Assembly (NCBI GenBank): GCA_040793985.1
Contig: JBFNJI010000003.1
Span: 124,001 to 188,000 of the forward strand
Reading direction: 5' to 3'
Source of the DNA: Thiodiazotropha sp040793985
GTDB taxonomy: Bacteria > Pseudomonadota > Gammaproteobacteria > Chromatiales > Chromatiaceae
DNA length: 64,000 nt
The number at the start of each line of letters is the position of its first letter. Position 1 is the stretch's first letter. The notes under the pieces were generated by a model that was given only the letters and a program-made list of their open reading frames with translations, did no database searches and was not told where the DNA came from. Made by a program: the position numbers and the translations under genes. Shown here piece after piece: positions 25,027 to 33,081 of the stretch.

Positions 25027-25370
25027 CAATATAGTGGTCAGATAATGGTGGGTCAATCTCTAGATCAGCATGTTATGATCTATTTACAGGGTCCGCTAAC
25101 ACCAAATTAGTTGTCACTCCCAAGGTCCTGTTTTTTATCGGCAAGGTAGAAGGAGCGCCAGACAGCGTTTTTTCATGCACATCCGATATTGCTGCCGGGA
25201 CGACAGCAGCCTTGAACCTCAGGATTTTGCCTGGCCGGGTGTCAGTTAGTGTTACGTGTCACTTGTTTGGTTAAGCCAAACCACACTTCCCGTGCCTTGA
25301 TAGATGCTTTCACAGGTACAACAGTGGCAATAAATTTGGTGTTAACAGGCCCAATCATAGAGGAAAAACG
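25027..25370. other. Divergent intergenic region between zapB-like gene and ygfB
   Basis: 344 bp with no credible gene. It holds two far-apart inverted repeats (listed separately as a repeat) and a smaller palindrome GTTTGG-ttaag-CCAAAC at 25265-25281, a good candidate operator. Promoters for both flanking transcripts must lie here. AGAGGA precedes the ygfB start. Confidence 0.45.
25089..25352. repeat. 264-bp element bounded by ~20-bp inverted repeats
   Basis: The left end 25089-25109 and the reverse complement of the right end 25331-25352 share 12 identical bases in a row (TAACACCAAATT), with most of the neighbouring bases also matching. There is no ORF inside. The structure resembles a small MITE or REPIN-like element and ends 18 bases before the ygfB start codon. 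Without other copies in the window, its mobile nature is unproved. Confidence 0.45.
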
Positions 25371-25937
25371 ATGATAGAGAATAGTCCGATGCCTGATTAT
25401 TCACGCCTTGAGGGGGCGTTGAATTCAATCGGTCTCGATATTGGTGCCAGTGAGATCCACGGTGTTATCTGTGGGCTGGTTTGTGCAGGTACCAGCCAAA
25501 GCCATGTGGATTGGATGGAGGCGCTTTTTGCAGAGTGGCCGGACGAGGATCTGTTGGCACGGGAAGCCAGAGAGTTAATCGGCCAACTCTATTTTGCCAC
25601 ACGCGAGCAGATTGGTAGTGAGAGTCTCAGCTTCATGCCCTTTCTGGCAGATGATTCGCAAGCTATAGCAGTGAGGGCAAAGGGGCTGTGTGACTGGTGC
25701 GTGGGCTACCTCTATGGATTGGGGTTGGCGGGCATCACGGACCGCCAGCTCGAGGGTGATGCGAGGGAGGCTCTGCAGGATATATCCCATTTTACCCGGC
25801 TCGACTACGACTCCCTCGATTCGGGAGAGGCGACTGAGCAGGCCTATACGGAGCTGCAGGAGTTCCTCAAAGTGGTGACCATACTCATCTGGGGAGAACT
25901 GGCGGATATTCGGGAGGTCGGCCATGGTGAAGAGTGA
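25371..25937 (+). CDS. ygfB: UPF0149 family protein YgfB
   Basis: A 188-residue, mostly helical acidic protein. The opening MPDYSRLEGALNSIGLDIGASEIHGVICGLVCAG, the central FLADDSQAIAVRAKGLCDWCVGYLYGLG and the end EATEQAYTELQEFLKVVTIL are characteristic UPF0149 blocks. Family members form dimers; in Pseudomonas a relative modulates a regulator of programmed lysis and beta-lactam resistance, but that role is not shown here. It lies directly before pepP and overlaps it by 14 bp, as in E. coli. Confidence 0.93.
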   Translation: MIENSPMPDYSRLEGALNSIGLDIGASEIHGVICGLVCAGTSQSHVDWMEALFAEWPDEDLLAREARELIGQLYFATREQIGSESLSFMPFLADDSQAIAVRAKGLCDWCVGYLYGLGLAGITDRQLEGDAREALQDISHFTRLDYDSLDSGEATEQAYTELQEFLKVVTILIWGELADIREVGHGEE

Positions 25938-27231
25938 GTTCAGACGCCGGCGCCGCGAACTGATGAGGATGATGGGCCCCGGCAGTATCGCCATACTACC
26001 TGCTGCGCCGCAGTTGATCCGTAACAGGGATGTGCATTACCCCTACCGACCCGACAGCGATTTTTACTACCTGACCGGTTTCCCGGAGCCGGATGCGGTA
26101 CTGGTTCTGATTCCAGGGCGAAAGCAGGCAGAGTACATCCTCTTCAACAGGGAGCGCGACCCGGTGAAGGAGCAATGGGATGGCGCGATAGCGGGCCAGG
26201 AGGGTGCCTGCGGCGAATATGAGGCGGATGACTCTTTTCCGATTGGAGACCTGGACGACATCCTGCCGCGCATGCTGGAACAGTGTGAACGGATTTTCTA
26301 CGTAATGGGCTGCGATGCGAAGTTCGACAAGCGTCTGTCGGAGTGGATCAACGCCATTCGCTGTGAGGCGCGCAGCGGTGTCCAGGGACCAGTAGAGATC
26401 ATTGCCCTGGATCACTATCTGCATGAGATGCGATTGTTCAAGAGTCGGTCTGAGCTGAAGGTGATGCGCCAGGCGGCGAGGATATCCGCAAAGGCCCATA
26501 AGAAGGTGATGAAGCTCTGTAAACCCGGGGTGTGGGAGTATCAACTCGAAGCCGAGTTTGTGTGTGAATGCACCCATCAGGGTGCCAAGTCACAGGCATA
26601 TCCGCCGATCGTTGGTGGTGGTGCGAATGCGTGTACCCTACACTACATTGATAACGGGGACAGGCTGGGCGACAAGCAGATGTTGTTGATCGATGCCGGT
26701 TGTGAAGTCGATTACTATGCCTCGGATATTACCCGTACCTATCCGGTAAACGGCAGCTTCTCCGAACCGCAGCGCCAGTTGTACGAACTGGTACTGGCGT
26801 CACAGGAGGCGGCGATCGCAAAGGTCAAGCCGGGTAACCACTGGAACGATCCTCATGATGCCGCTGTGCGCACCATAACCAGGGGCCTGATCAAGCTCGG
26901 AATACTCAAGGGGACTCTGGCCAAATTGATACGTGAAGAGAAGTACAAGACCTTTTTCCCTCATCGCACCGGACACTGGATTGGCATGGATGTGCATGAT
27001 GTGGGTGACTACAAGGTCGACGGCGCCTGGCGTTTATTGGAACCCGGCATGGTGCTGACCATCGAACCCGGTATCTACATTCCTGCGGCAACAAAGGGAG
27101 TGGCGAAAAAGTGGTGGAATATCGGCATTCGCATAGAGGATGATGTGGTAGTGACCAAGGATGGTTGTGATGTATTGACCAAGGATATTGCAAAATCCGT
27201 GGCAGAGATCGAGGCTATTATGGCGGCATGA
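25924..27231 (+). CDS. pepP: Xaa-Pro aminopeptidase (aminopeptidase P)
   Basis: A 435-residue M24B metallopeptidase. The N-terminal AMP_N domain has VHYPYRPDSDFYYLTGFPEPDAVLVL. The pita-bread catalytic domain carries LLIDAGCEVDYYASDITRTYPV (two Asp ligands), HRTGHWIGMDVHDVG (His) and LTIEPGIYI and IRIEDDVVV (Glu ligands), so all five metal ligands are present. It removes N-terminal residues that precede proline in the cytosol. The start overlaps ygfB, and ubiH begins two bases after its stop, forming the ygfB-pepP-ubiH-ubiI operon. Confidence 0.95.
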   Translation: MVKSEFRRRRRELMRMMGPGSIAILPAAPQLIRNRDVHYPYRPDSDFYYLTGFPEPDAVLVLIPGRKQAEYILFNRERDPVKEQWDGAIAGQEGACGEYEADDSFPIGDLDDILPRMLEQCERIFYVMGCDAKFDKRLSEWINAIRCEARSGVQGPVEIIALDHYLHEMRLFKSRSELKVMRQAARISAKAHKKVMKLCKPGVWEYQLEAEFVCECTHQGAKSQAYPPIVGGGANACTLHYIDNGDRLGDKQMLLIDAGCEVDYYASDITRTYPVNGSFSEPQRQLYELVLASQEAAIAKVKPGNHWNDPHDAAVRTITRGLIKLGILKGTLAKLIREEKYKTFFPHRTGHWIGMDVHDVGDYKVDGAWRLLEPGMVLTIEPGIYIPAATKGVAKKWWNIGIRIEDDVVVTKDGCDVLTKDIAKSVAEIEAIMAA

Positions 27232-27232
27232 T

Positions 27233-28456
27233 ATGGCAGAGAGTTTTGACCTTCTGATTGTTGGCGGTGGTATGGTGGGAGTCAGTCTCGCCCACGCGGT
27301 CCGTGGACAGGGATACAGGATAGGCGTGATTGAGGCCTGGCCCCTTGAGTCGTCGACCCAGCCCAGTTTTGATGACAGGGTCATCGCGCTCTCCTGGGGC
27401 AGTCGTGTGATCTTGGAGGCGATGGGTGTCTGGCGTGCTATCGAGCATGCGGCTGAACCGATACTGGACATTCATATCTCCGATCGGGGTCATTTTGGTT
27501 TTACCCGGCTGAACCATCATCAGGAAGCTGTTGCCGCCTTGGGTTATGTGGTGACGGCTCGGGCATTGGGTAAGGCCTTGGTGGAGGACATGGCGGATCG
27601 ACATGAGATTGAGTTGATCTGTCCGGCGAAACTGAAGAGCTTCAGCATAGCCGAAAGGGAAGTCGAAGTCCGCGTCGAGCAGGCTGGCGGGGAACAACGG
27701 CTCGCAACGAGATTGCTGGTTGCCGCAGACGGCGGCGATTCCAAGGTCAGGCAGTTTCTCTCTATTCCATTGAAAGAGAAGCCCTATGGACAAACCGCGA
27801 TCATAGCCAATCTGTGCTCTGAACAGCCTCACCGAGGCATTGCTTATGAGCGCTTCACCGATACCGGTCCTTTGGCGCTTTTGCCGATGCGGGATAACCG
27901 TCTATCCATGGTCTGGACGGCAAGCGATGAAGAGTTGGGAGATTTGATGGCGTTGAATGAGAGTGGATTCCTGGCCAGGCTGCAGGAACGGTTCGGCTAT
28001 CGGCTAGGTCGTCTGTATGAATTGGGCAAAAGATCGGCCTATCCTTTGCGTTTGCGACAGGCCGCTGAGCAGGTGCGCCCACGCGTGGCCCTGATCGGAA
28101 ATGCCGCACATGCGATTCATCCGGTAACCGGTCAGGGTTTCAATCTGGGCCTGCGGGATGTTGCAGTGCTTGCCGATCTGCTCTTCGACGCCGCGCAAAG
28201 TGGAGAGGATCCGGGTAATGATGATCTTCTAAATGCCTATGCAAGCTGGCGCAAAAGGGACCAAAACAGCGTTGCCTACATTACCGATAGTCTGGCGCGT
28301 CTGTTCGCCAATCCTTTTGGCCCATTACGCCTGCTGCGCAACATGGGAATGGTTGGGCTCGATTTGGCGCCGAGCCTGAAACATCTGGCGGCACGCCAAT
28401 TCATGGGATTGAACGGACGGTTGCCGAGGCTGGCGCGGGGGGTGTCCCTTGACTAA
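27233..28456 (+). CDS. ubiH: 2-octaprenyl-6-methoxyphenol hydroxylase (ubiquinone biosynthesis)
   Basis: A 407-residue FAD monooxygenase starting at ATG 27233. FDLLIVGGGMVGVSLAHAV is the dinucleotide-binding fold, VAADGGDSKVRQFL is the DG motif, and RVALIGNAAHAIHPVTGQGFNLGLRDV is the GD/FAD-ribityl motif. SDRGHFGFTRL matches the UbiH signature better than UbiI. It hydroxylates C1 of the ring in aerobic ubiquinone synthesis. Clustering with pepP and a second Ubi hydroxylase, as in E. coli, supports the symbol. It overlaps the next gene by eight bp. Confidence 0.92.
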   Translation: MAESFDLLIVGGGMVGVSLAHAVRGQGYRIGVIEAWPLESSTQPSFDDRVIALSWGSRVILEAMGVWRAIEHAAEPILDIHISDRGHFGFTRLNHHQEAVAALGYVVTARALGKALVEDMADRHEIELICPAKLKSFSIAEREVEVRVEQAGGEQRLATRLLVAADGGDSKVRQFLSIPLKEKPYGQTAIIANLCSEQPHRGIAYERFTDTGPLALLPMRDNRLSMVWTASDEELGDLMALNESGFLARLQERFGYRLGRLYELGKRSAYPLRLRQAAEQVRPRVALIGNAAHAIHPVTGQGFNLGLRDVAVLADLLFDAAQSGEDPGNDDLLNAYASWRKRDQNSVAYITDSLARLFANPFGPLRLLRNMGMVGLDLAPSLKHLAARQFMGLNGRLPRLARGVSLD

Positions 28457-29666
28457 AACGGACACAGCTGAAGTGCACGACCTGATTGTCGTGGGTGGCG
28501 GCATGGTGGGATCGGCATTGGCCTGCGCCCTGGCCGATATCGGATTGGGTGTCTGTGTCCTCGAGGCGAGGGAACCTCAGCGTAATTGGCCCCCGGATGA
28601 AGTCGATCTTCGGGTATCCGCGCTCACTCGTGCCTCGCAACGCATGCTTGAAAGGCTGCAGGCATGGCCGAGAATGGCGGAAATGCGTATCAGTCCCTAT
28701 ACCGATATGGAGGTTTGGGATGCGGGGGGAAGTGGTCGCATCCATTTCAGTGCGGCTGAGATTGGTGAACCCGACCTGGGCCACATTATTGAAAACCGGG
28801 TTACCCGGTTGGCACTCTGGGAGCGCCTGGAGCAACTCCCCAACGTCACCCTGCTCTACCCAGCCGGTGTCGCAGAGTTGTTATTGGATCAGCAACCGGG
28901 GCTTGTGCTGCAGGACGGTCGACGTTTGCATGCGAAACTTATCGTCGCCGCCGACGGCAGGGATTCCCGGCTGCGCGATATGGCCAGTATAGGCACCAGG
29001 GGTTGGGATTACGATCAGCATGCCATCGTCGCCACGGTTAAACCCACACGACACCATCAAGGTACAGCCAGACAGCGTTTCATGCCGTTTGGTCCCCTGG
29101 CGCTGTTGCCGATCGACGATGGGCGCTGCTCCATAGTCTGGTCGACGTCGCCCACACATGCCGATGAGTTGATGGCGCTTACCGATAGTGACTTCTGTGA
29201 CCGGCTTGGCCAAGCCAGTGAGGCGGTACTTGGGGAGATAGTGGACGTCGGTCCCCGGGGGGTCTTCCCACTGCGGCTTGGACATGCCGAGACCTACATC
29301 CGTCCCGGCTTCGTCCTCGTGGGTGATGCGGCACATGCCATGCATCCCTTGGCGGGGCAGGGAGTCAATCTCGGTTTCATGGATGCCATGACCCTGGCAG
29401 ACGTGGTGACCGAGGCTCAGGGTAACGGCAAGGGGATAGGCTCCATGACTACCCTGAGACGCTACGAACGGGCGAGAAAAGGCCCAAACATGGCCATGCT
29501 CGGAGTCATGGATGGCTTCAAACGCTTATTCAGCAATGAGGTGGTTCCCCTCAAGCTGATGCGAAATCTTGGCCTGGACCTGGCCGATCGCTCCGGATTT
29601 GTCAAACATCAACTGATCCGCCGGGCGATGGGGGTCGGTGGCGATTTGCCATCCCTCGCGCGGTGA
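28449..29666 (+). CDS. ubiI: UbiI/VisC-type 2-octaprenylphenol hydroxylase family FAD monooxygenase
   Basis: A 405-residue paralogue of UbiH, read from TTG 28449 because the first ATG would remove the GxGxxG fold. DLIVVGGGMVGSALACALADIG, VAADGRDSRLRDMA and VLVGDAAHAMHPLAGQGVNLGFMDAM are the three FAD motifs. It should hydroxylate C5 of the polyprenylphenol ring. The other two hydroxylations would fall to UbiH and the Coq7 encoded at 43857. UbiI versus related UbiM/UbiL types is inferred from synteny with ubiH and gcvT. Confidence 0.82.
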   Translation: MTKTDTAEVHDLIVVGGGMVGSALACALADIGLGVCVLEAREPQRNWPPDEVDLRVSALTRASQRMLERLQAWPRMAEMRISPYTDMEVWDAGGSGRIHFSAAEIGEPDLGHIIENRVTRLALWERLEQLPNVTLLYPAGVAELLLDQQPGLVLQDGRRLHAKLIVAADGRDSRLRDMASIGTRGWDYDQHAIVATVKPTRHHQGTARQRFMPFGPLALLPIDDGRCSIVWSTSPTHADELMALTDSDFCDRLGQASEAVLGEIVDVGPRGVFPLRLGHAETYIRPGFVLVGDAAHAMHPLAGQGVNLGFMDAMTLADVVTEAQGNGKGIGSMTTLRRYERARKGPNMAMLGVMDGFKRLFSNEVVPLKLMRNLGLDLADRSGFVKHQLIRRAMGVGGDLPSLAR

Positions 29667-29748
29667 TTTCGGCAATTTATCCGCTGCGTATGCGGTTTTT
29701 CACAATTGGCAACTGCTGGGAGGCAAGGTATAGTCGTCATTTCGATCC

Positions 29749-29998
29749 ACCCCCGTGGGAGAGGCCGGCTCAAGCCGGCGCCGAAGGCGCAATCCCGCCC
29801 GGAATCGCTCAGGCAAAAGGACCGTGGGGGTAAGTCGCCTCGTAGGCAGCAGGCTGCGAGGGGCCTAGGTCGACTCTGGAGAGTGGTGCGACAACACCCA
29901 CCGAAGGGGCAGGCGCTCGATAATAGTCTACGCATCGCCGACAGTTCAGTTCGATGCAGACGTGTGGCAGCGCCAAACTCTCAGGTTTTGGACAGAGG
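29749..29998 (+). promoter_or_regulatory. Tandem glycine riboswitch (two aptamers)
   Basis: Two glycine aptamers lie in tandem upstream of gcvT. The first (29749-29830) shows GTGGGAGAG, the hairpin GCGCCGAAGGCGCAA and CGCTCAGGCAAAAGGACC, closed by CCCCC/GGGGG. The second (29874-29997) shows CTCTGGAGAG, CCACCGAAGGGGCA, AAACTCTCAGG and TTTTGGACAGAG, with an extended P3 arm closed by GGCGC/GCGCC. These are the conserved cores of the glycine class. Glycine binding normally turns on the cleavage operon that follows here. A strong hairpin abuts the end of aptamer 2. Confidence 0.93.
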
Positions 29999-30035
29999 GG
30001 CGGCGCGGGTGAGTGGTCATCCGCGCCGCCCTTTT
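29998..30035 (+). terminator. Terminator-like hairpin at the end of the glycine riboswitch
   Basis: An 11-base-pair perfect GC-rich stem (29998-30008 with 30021-30031) with a 12-base loop is followed by TTTTC. It starts on the base after the P1 strand of aptamer 2 and ends 24 bases before the gcvT ATG. It is well placed as the expression platform acting by transcription termination, though the T-run is short. Confidence 0.65.
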
Positions 30036-30059
30036 CACGTTTTGGACCGGGAGACGGTA

Positions 30060-31151
30060 ATGAGTAAGCAGACTGTTCTATACGATACCCACAAGACCAT
30101 GGGTGCGCGATTGGTCCCCTTTGGTGGCTGGGATATGCCGCTACACTACGGCTCGCAACTGGATGAGCACCATTATGTTCGACGTGACGCAGGCATGTTC
30201 GATGTCTCGCACATGACCGTTGTCGACATCAAGGGCGCTGACGTCAATGCGTTTTTGAGATACCTGGTGGCGAATGATGTCGATAAGCTGAAGCAACCGG
30301 GCAAGGCGCTCTATACCTGTATGCTTAACGAGACAGGTGGTGTGATAGACGACCTGATTGTCTACTATCTGGATGATGCCTGGTATCGACTGGTGGTCAA
30401 TGCCGGTACCACGGAGAAGGATCTGGCCTGGCTGGAGAAGCAGTCTGCAGCCTATTCAGTGACCATCAAACCGCGACGCGACCTCGCCATGATTGCGGTC
30501 CAGGGTCCCAATGCAAGGTCCAAGGCGCTGCCGCTGCTGTCATCCAGCCTGCAACAGAGGGGTGCCGAACTTAAACCCTTCAATGCGGTAGCCGATGGTG
30601 ATTGGTTTTTGGCCAGAACCGGATATACCGGTGAGGATGGGTTCGAAATCATGGTGCCGGGGGATCTGGCCGCCGAATTCTGGCGCCGGTTGCATGCAGC
30701 GGGTGTTGAGCCCTGTGGACTTGGCGCCAGGGATACCTTGCGCCTGGAGGCAGGTATGAATCTCTATGGTTCTGACATGGACGAGGAGACCTCGCCGCTT
30801 GAATCGGGGCTCGGCTGGACCATCGCCTGGGAACCCTCTGAGCGTGATTTCGTTGGACGTTCAGTGTTGGAGCGGCAACGCAACGATGGCGCAAAAAGAC
30901 GATTCGTGGGGTTGGTGTTGACCGGGCGAGGGGTACTGCGTAACCATTTGAAGCTCTACGACGGCGAGAAGGAGATCGGTGAGATCACCTCCGGTGGCTA
31001 TGCTCCGACCCTTGAACGCTCCATAGCCTTCGCCCGGGTCTTGCCGGATGTCGGTGACGAATGCGATGTGGAAATACGCGGTAAACGTGTTAGGGCGCAA
31101 CTGGTCAAGCCTCCGTTTGTACGCAACGGCAAGGCCGTCATCGACTTATAA
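30060..31151 (+). CDS. gcvT: Glycine cleavage system T protein (aminomethyltransferase)
   Basis: A 363-residue protein from ATG 30060, preceded by GGGAGA. A reading frame open further upstream runs through the riboswitch and is not coding. HYGSQLDEHHYVRRDAGMFDVSHM and VNAGTTEKDLAWLE are folate-site blocks; RTGYTGEDGFEI and ARDTLRLEAGMNLYG contain further conserved residues. It moves the methylene group from the H-protein arm to tetrahydrofolate and releases ammonia. It is the first gene of the gcvT-H-PA-PB operon under the glycine riboswitch. Confidence 0.97.
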   Translation: MSKQTVLYDTHKTMGARLVPFGGWDMPLHYGSQLDEHHYVRRDAGMFDVSHMTVVDIKGADVNAFLRYLVANDVDKLKQPGKALYTCMLNETGGVIDDLIVYYLDDAWYRLVVNAGTTEKDLAWLEKQSAAYSVTIKPRRDLAMIAVQGPNARSKALPLLSSSLQQRGAELKPFNAVADGDWFLARTGYTGEDGFEIMVPGDLAAEFWRRLHAAGVEPCGLGARDTLRLEAGMNLYGSDMDEETSPLESGLGWTIAWEPSERDFVGRSVLERQRNDGAKRRFVGLVLTGRGVLRNHLKLYDGEKEIGEITSGGYAPTLERSIAFARVLPDVGDECDVEIRGKRVRAQLVKPPFVRNGKAVIDL

Positions 31152-31198
31152 CCCGATTGCTATCAATCTCTAAACAATCTCCTTGAAGGATACTAATT

Positions 31199-31591
31199 AT
31201 GAACACGACACCAACTGACCGCCGCTATGCCAAGTCCCATGAATGGGTGAAGGATGAAGGCGATGGAAGTTACACCATCGGAATCACCGATCACGCACAA
31301 GAGTTGTTGGGTGACCTGGTTTTTATCGATCTGCCGGAAGTGGGCGCCCAGGTCGAGGCTGGAGGTGATTGTGCCGTGGTTGAATCGGTGAAGGCCGCTT
31401 CCGATGTCTACAGTCCCGTCAGCGGAGAGGTCATCGCGATCAATGAGGTGCTTGATGGCGCGCCCGAGACGATCAATGAGGATGCATACGGCGCCGGTTG
31501 GATGTTCAAGGTTAAACTCTCGGACACAAGCGCGATGAATGAGCTTCTTGATGCAGATGGCTATGAGGCCATGATCGCCGACGAGGATTGA
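31199..31591 (+). CDS. gcvH: Glycine cleavage system H protein
   Basis: A 130-residue lipoyl carrier. CAVVESVKAASDVYSPVSGEV holds the lipoyl-lysine, Lys65. SHEWVKDEGDGSYTIGITDHAQELLGDLVFIDLP is the N-terminal family signature. It shuttles the aminomethyl group among the P, T and L proteins. It needs lipoylation, which lipB and lipA in this same window can supply. It lies 47 bp behind gcvT in the operon. Confidence 0.98.
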   Translation: MNTTPTDRRYAKSHEWVKDEGDGSYTIGITDHAQELLGDLVFIDLPEVGAQVEAGGDCAVVESVKAASDVYSPVSGEVIAINEVLDGAPETINEDAYGAGWMFKVKLSDTSAMNELLDADGYEAMIADED

Positions 31592-31673
31592 AACAGGATT
31601 AAGATTATTTCTCGCCGCTGCGAATCATGGCTTCGCGGACGGATTGACTTTTGTTTTTGCAGACGAGACAGCT

Positions 31674-33035
31674 ATGCCTTTCATTCCCCATACCGAAGAC
31701 GAAATACAAGAGATGCTGGCTACCATCGGGGTCGAGAGTATCGATGCGCTATTTGATGAGATCCCCGATGAGTTGCGCTGCGGCGAGCTGGATGCTATCC
31801 CGCCCGGGATGGCGGAAATGGAGCTCTCCCGGCTTATGCAGACGCGAGCGGGGAGCGACGGACAACCGCTCTGTTTCATTGGTGCCGGCGCCTATGATCA
31901 CCACATACCGGCAGCGGTCTGGGAACTGACCACGCGGGGTGAATTCTATACCGCCTACACCCCCTATCAGGCGGAAGCGAGTCAAGGCACATTGCAGCTG
32001 CTCTATGAGTATCAGTCAATGATGACTGCCCTTACCGCGATGGACGTCTCCAATGCCTCGCTCTACGACGGTGCATCCGCCTTGGCTGAGGCGGTGCTGA
32101 TGGCGGTGCGGGCTAACCGCAAATCGAAATCGAAACGCATCCTGATTCCCCGTAATCTCCATCCTTCCTATCGAAAGGTGACGCACACCATTGTGAGAAA
32201 CCAGGAGATTGAGTTGGTGGAGGTGGCGTACGACAGCGACACGGGAGAGATTGACAGGGCGGATTTGGATCGCTACAGCGGCGAGGACTTTGCCGCCTTG
32301 GTTATTCCCCAGCCCAACTTTTTCGGTGTTCTGGAGGCGGTGGACGAGTTGACGAACTGGGCCCATGCAAATGGAATGCTGGCGATAGCCGTGGTTAATC
32401 CCCTAGCTATGGCTCTGCTCAAACCCGCCGGTGAGTGGGGTGACCAAGGGGCCGATATCTGTTGTGGCGAAGGCCAGCCATTGGGTGCGCCGTTGGCCTC
32501 CGGCGGGCCCTATTTCGGTTTTATCTGCAGTACACAAAAACTTGTGCGGCAGATGCCGGGGCGCATAATTGGCAAGACTGTGGATATGGATGGAAAGCCC
32601 GGCTATGCCCTCACCCTGCAGGCAAGAGAGCAGCATATCCGGCGTTCCAAGGCGACCTCCAATATCTGTACCAACCAGGGCTTGATGGTGACCGCTGCAA
32701 CCATTCATATGTCGCTGATGGGCAGCGAGGGTCTGCAGCGTGTCGCTGCCGCGAGTCATGTCAATACCGACAAGTTGACCCAGGCCCTTACTTCGCTACA
32801 CGGTGTGGAAAGCCTGTTCGATGGAGCGGTGTTTCATGAGCGTGTGCTGCGATTACCGGTCGCTGCCAACAAGGTGCTGCGGGCCTTGGCTGAACACAAT
32901 GTCTTGGGAGGCTTCGATCTGAGTGCCGACTATCCAGAGTTGGGTGACGCAATCCTGGTATGTGCCACTGAGTTAAGAACGGCAAGCGATATTGAAAGCT
33001 ATCGAAGCGGGCTTGAGCGGGTGGTTGCGTCATAA
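31674..33035 (+). CDS. gcvPA: Glycine dehydrogenase (decarboxylating) subunit 1
   Basis: A 453-residue protein from ATG 31674, corresponding to the N-terminal half of the long P protein. MPFIPHTEDEIQEMLATIG is the usual beginning of the split form. YTPYQAEASQGTLQLLYEYQSMM and CGEGQPLGAPLASGGPYFG are further signatures. It folds like an aspartate aminotransferase but lacks the PLP lysine; with subunit 2 it forms the alpha2beta2 P protein that decarboxylates glycine. Enterobacteria have one fused gcvP, so the split form separates this organism from them. Confidence 0.96.
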   Translation: MPFIPHTEDEIQEMLATIGVESIDALFDEIPDELRCGELDAIPPGMAEMELSRLMQTRAGSDGQPLCFIGAGAYDHHIPAAVWELTTRGEFYTAYTPYQAEASQGTLQLLYEYQSMMTALTAMDVSNASLYDGASALAEAVLMAVRANRKSKSKRILIPRNLHPSYRKVTHTIVRNQEIELVEVAYDSDTGEIDRADLDRYSGEDFAALVIPQPNFFGVLEAVDELTNWAHANGMLAIAVVNPLAMALLKPAGEWGDQGADICCGEGQPLGAPLASGGPYFGFICSTQKLVRQMPGRIIGKTVDMDGKPGYALTLQAREQHIRRSKATSNICTNQGLMVTAATIHMSLMGSEGLQRVAAASHVNTDKLTQALTSLHGVESLFDGAVFHERVLRLPVAANKVLRALAEHNVLGGFDLSADYPELGDAILVCATELRTASDIESYRSGLERVVAS

Positions 33036-33081
33036 GAGTGACGCCCTGTCAGCTGAAAACCCGATTGGTAAGGACAAGAAC

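Noticed and set aside
29706..30059. In-frame upstream extension of gcvT by 118 codons
   Set aside because: The extension runs straight through the two glycine aptamers and the hairpin; composition is structural RNA, and the ATG at 30060 has a proper ribosome-binding site and gives the family's usual length.
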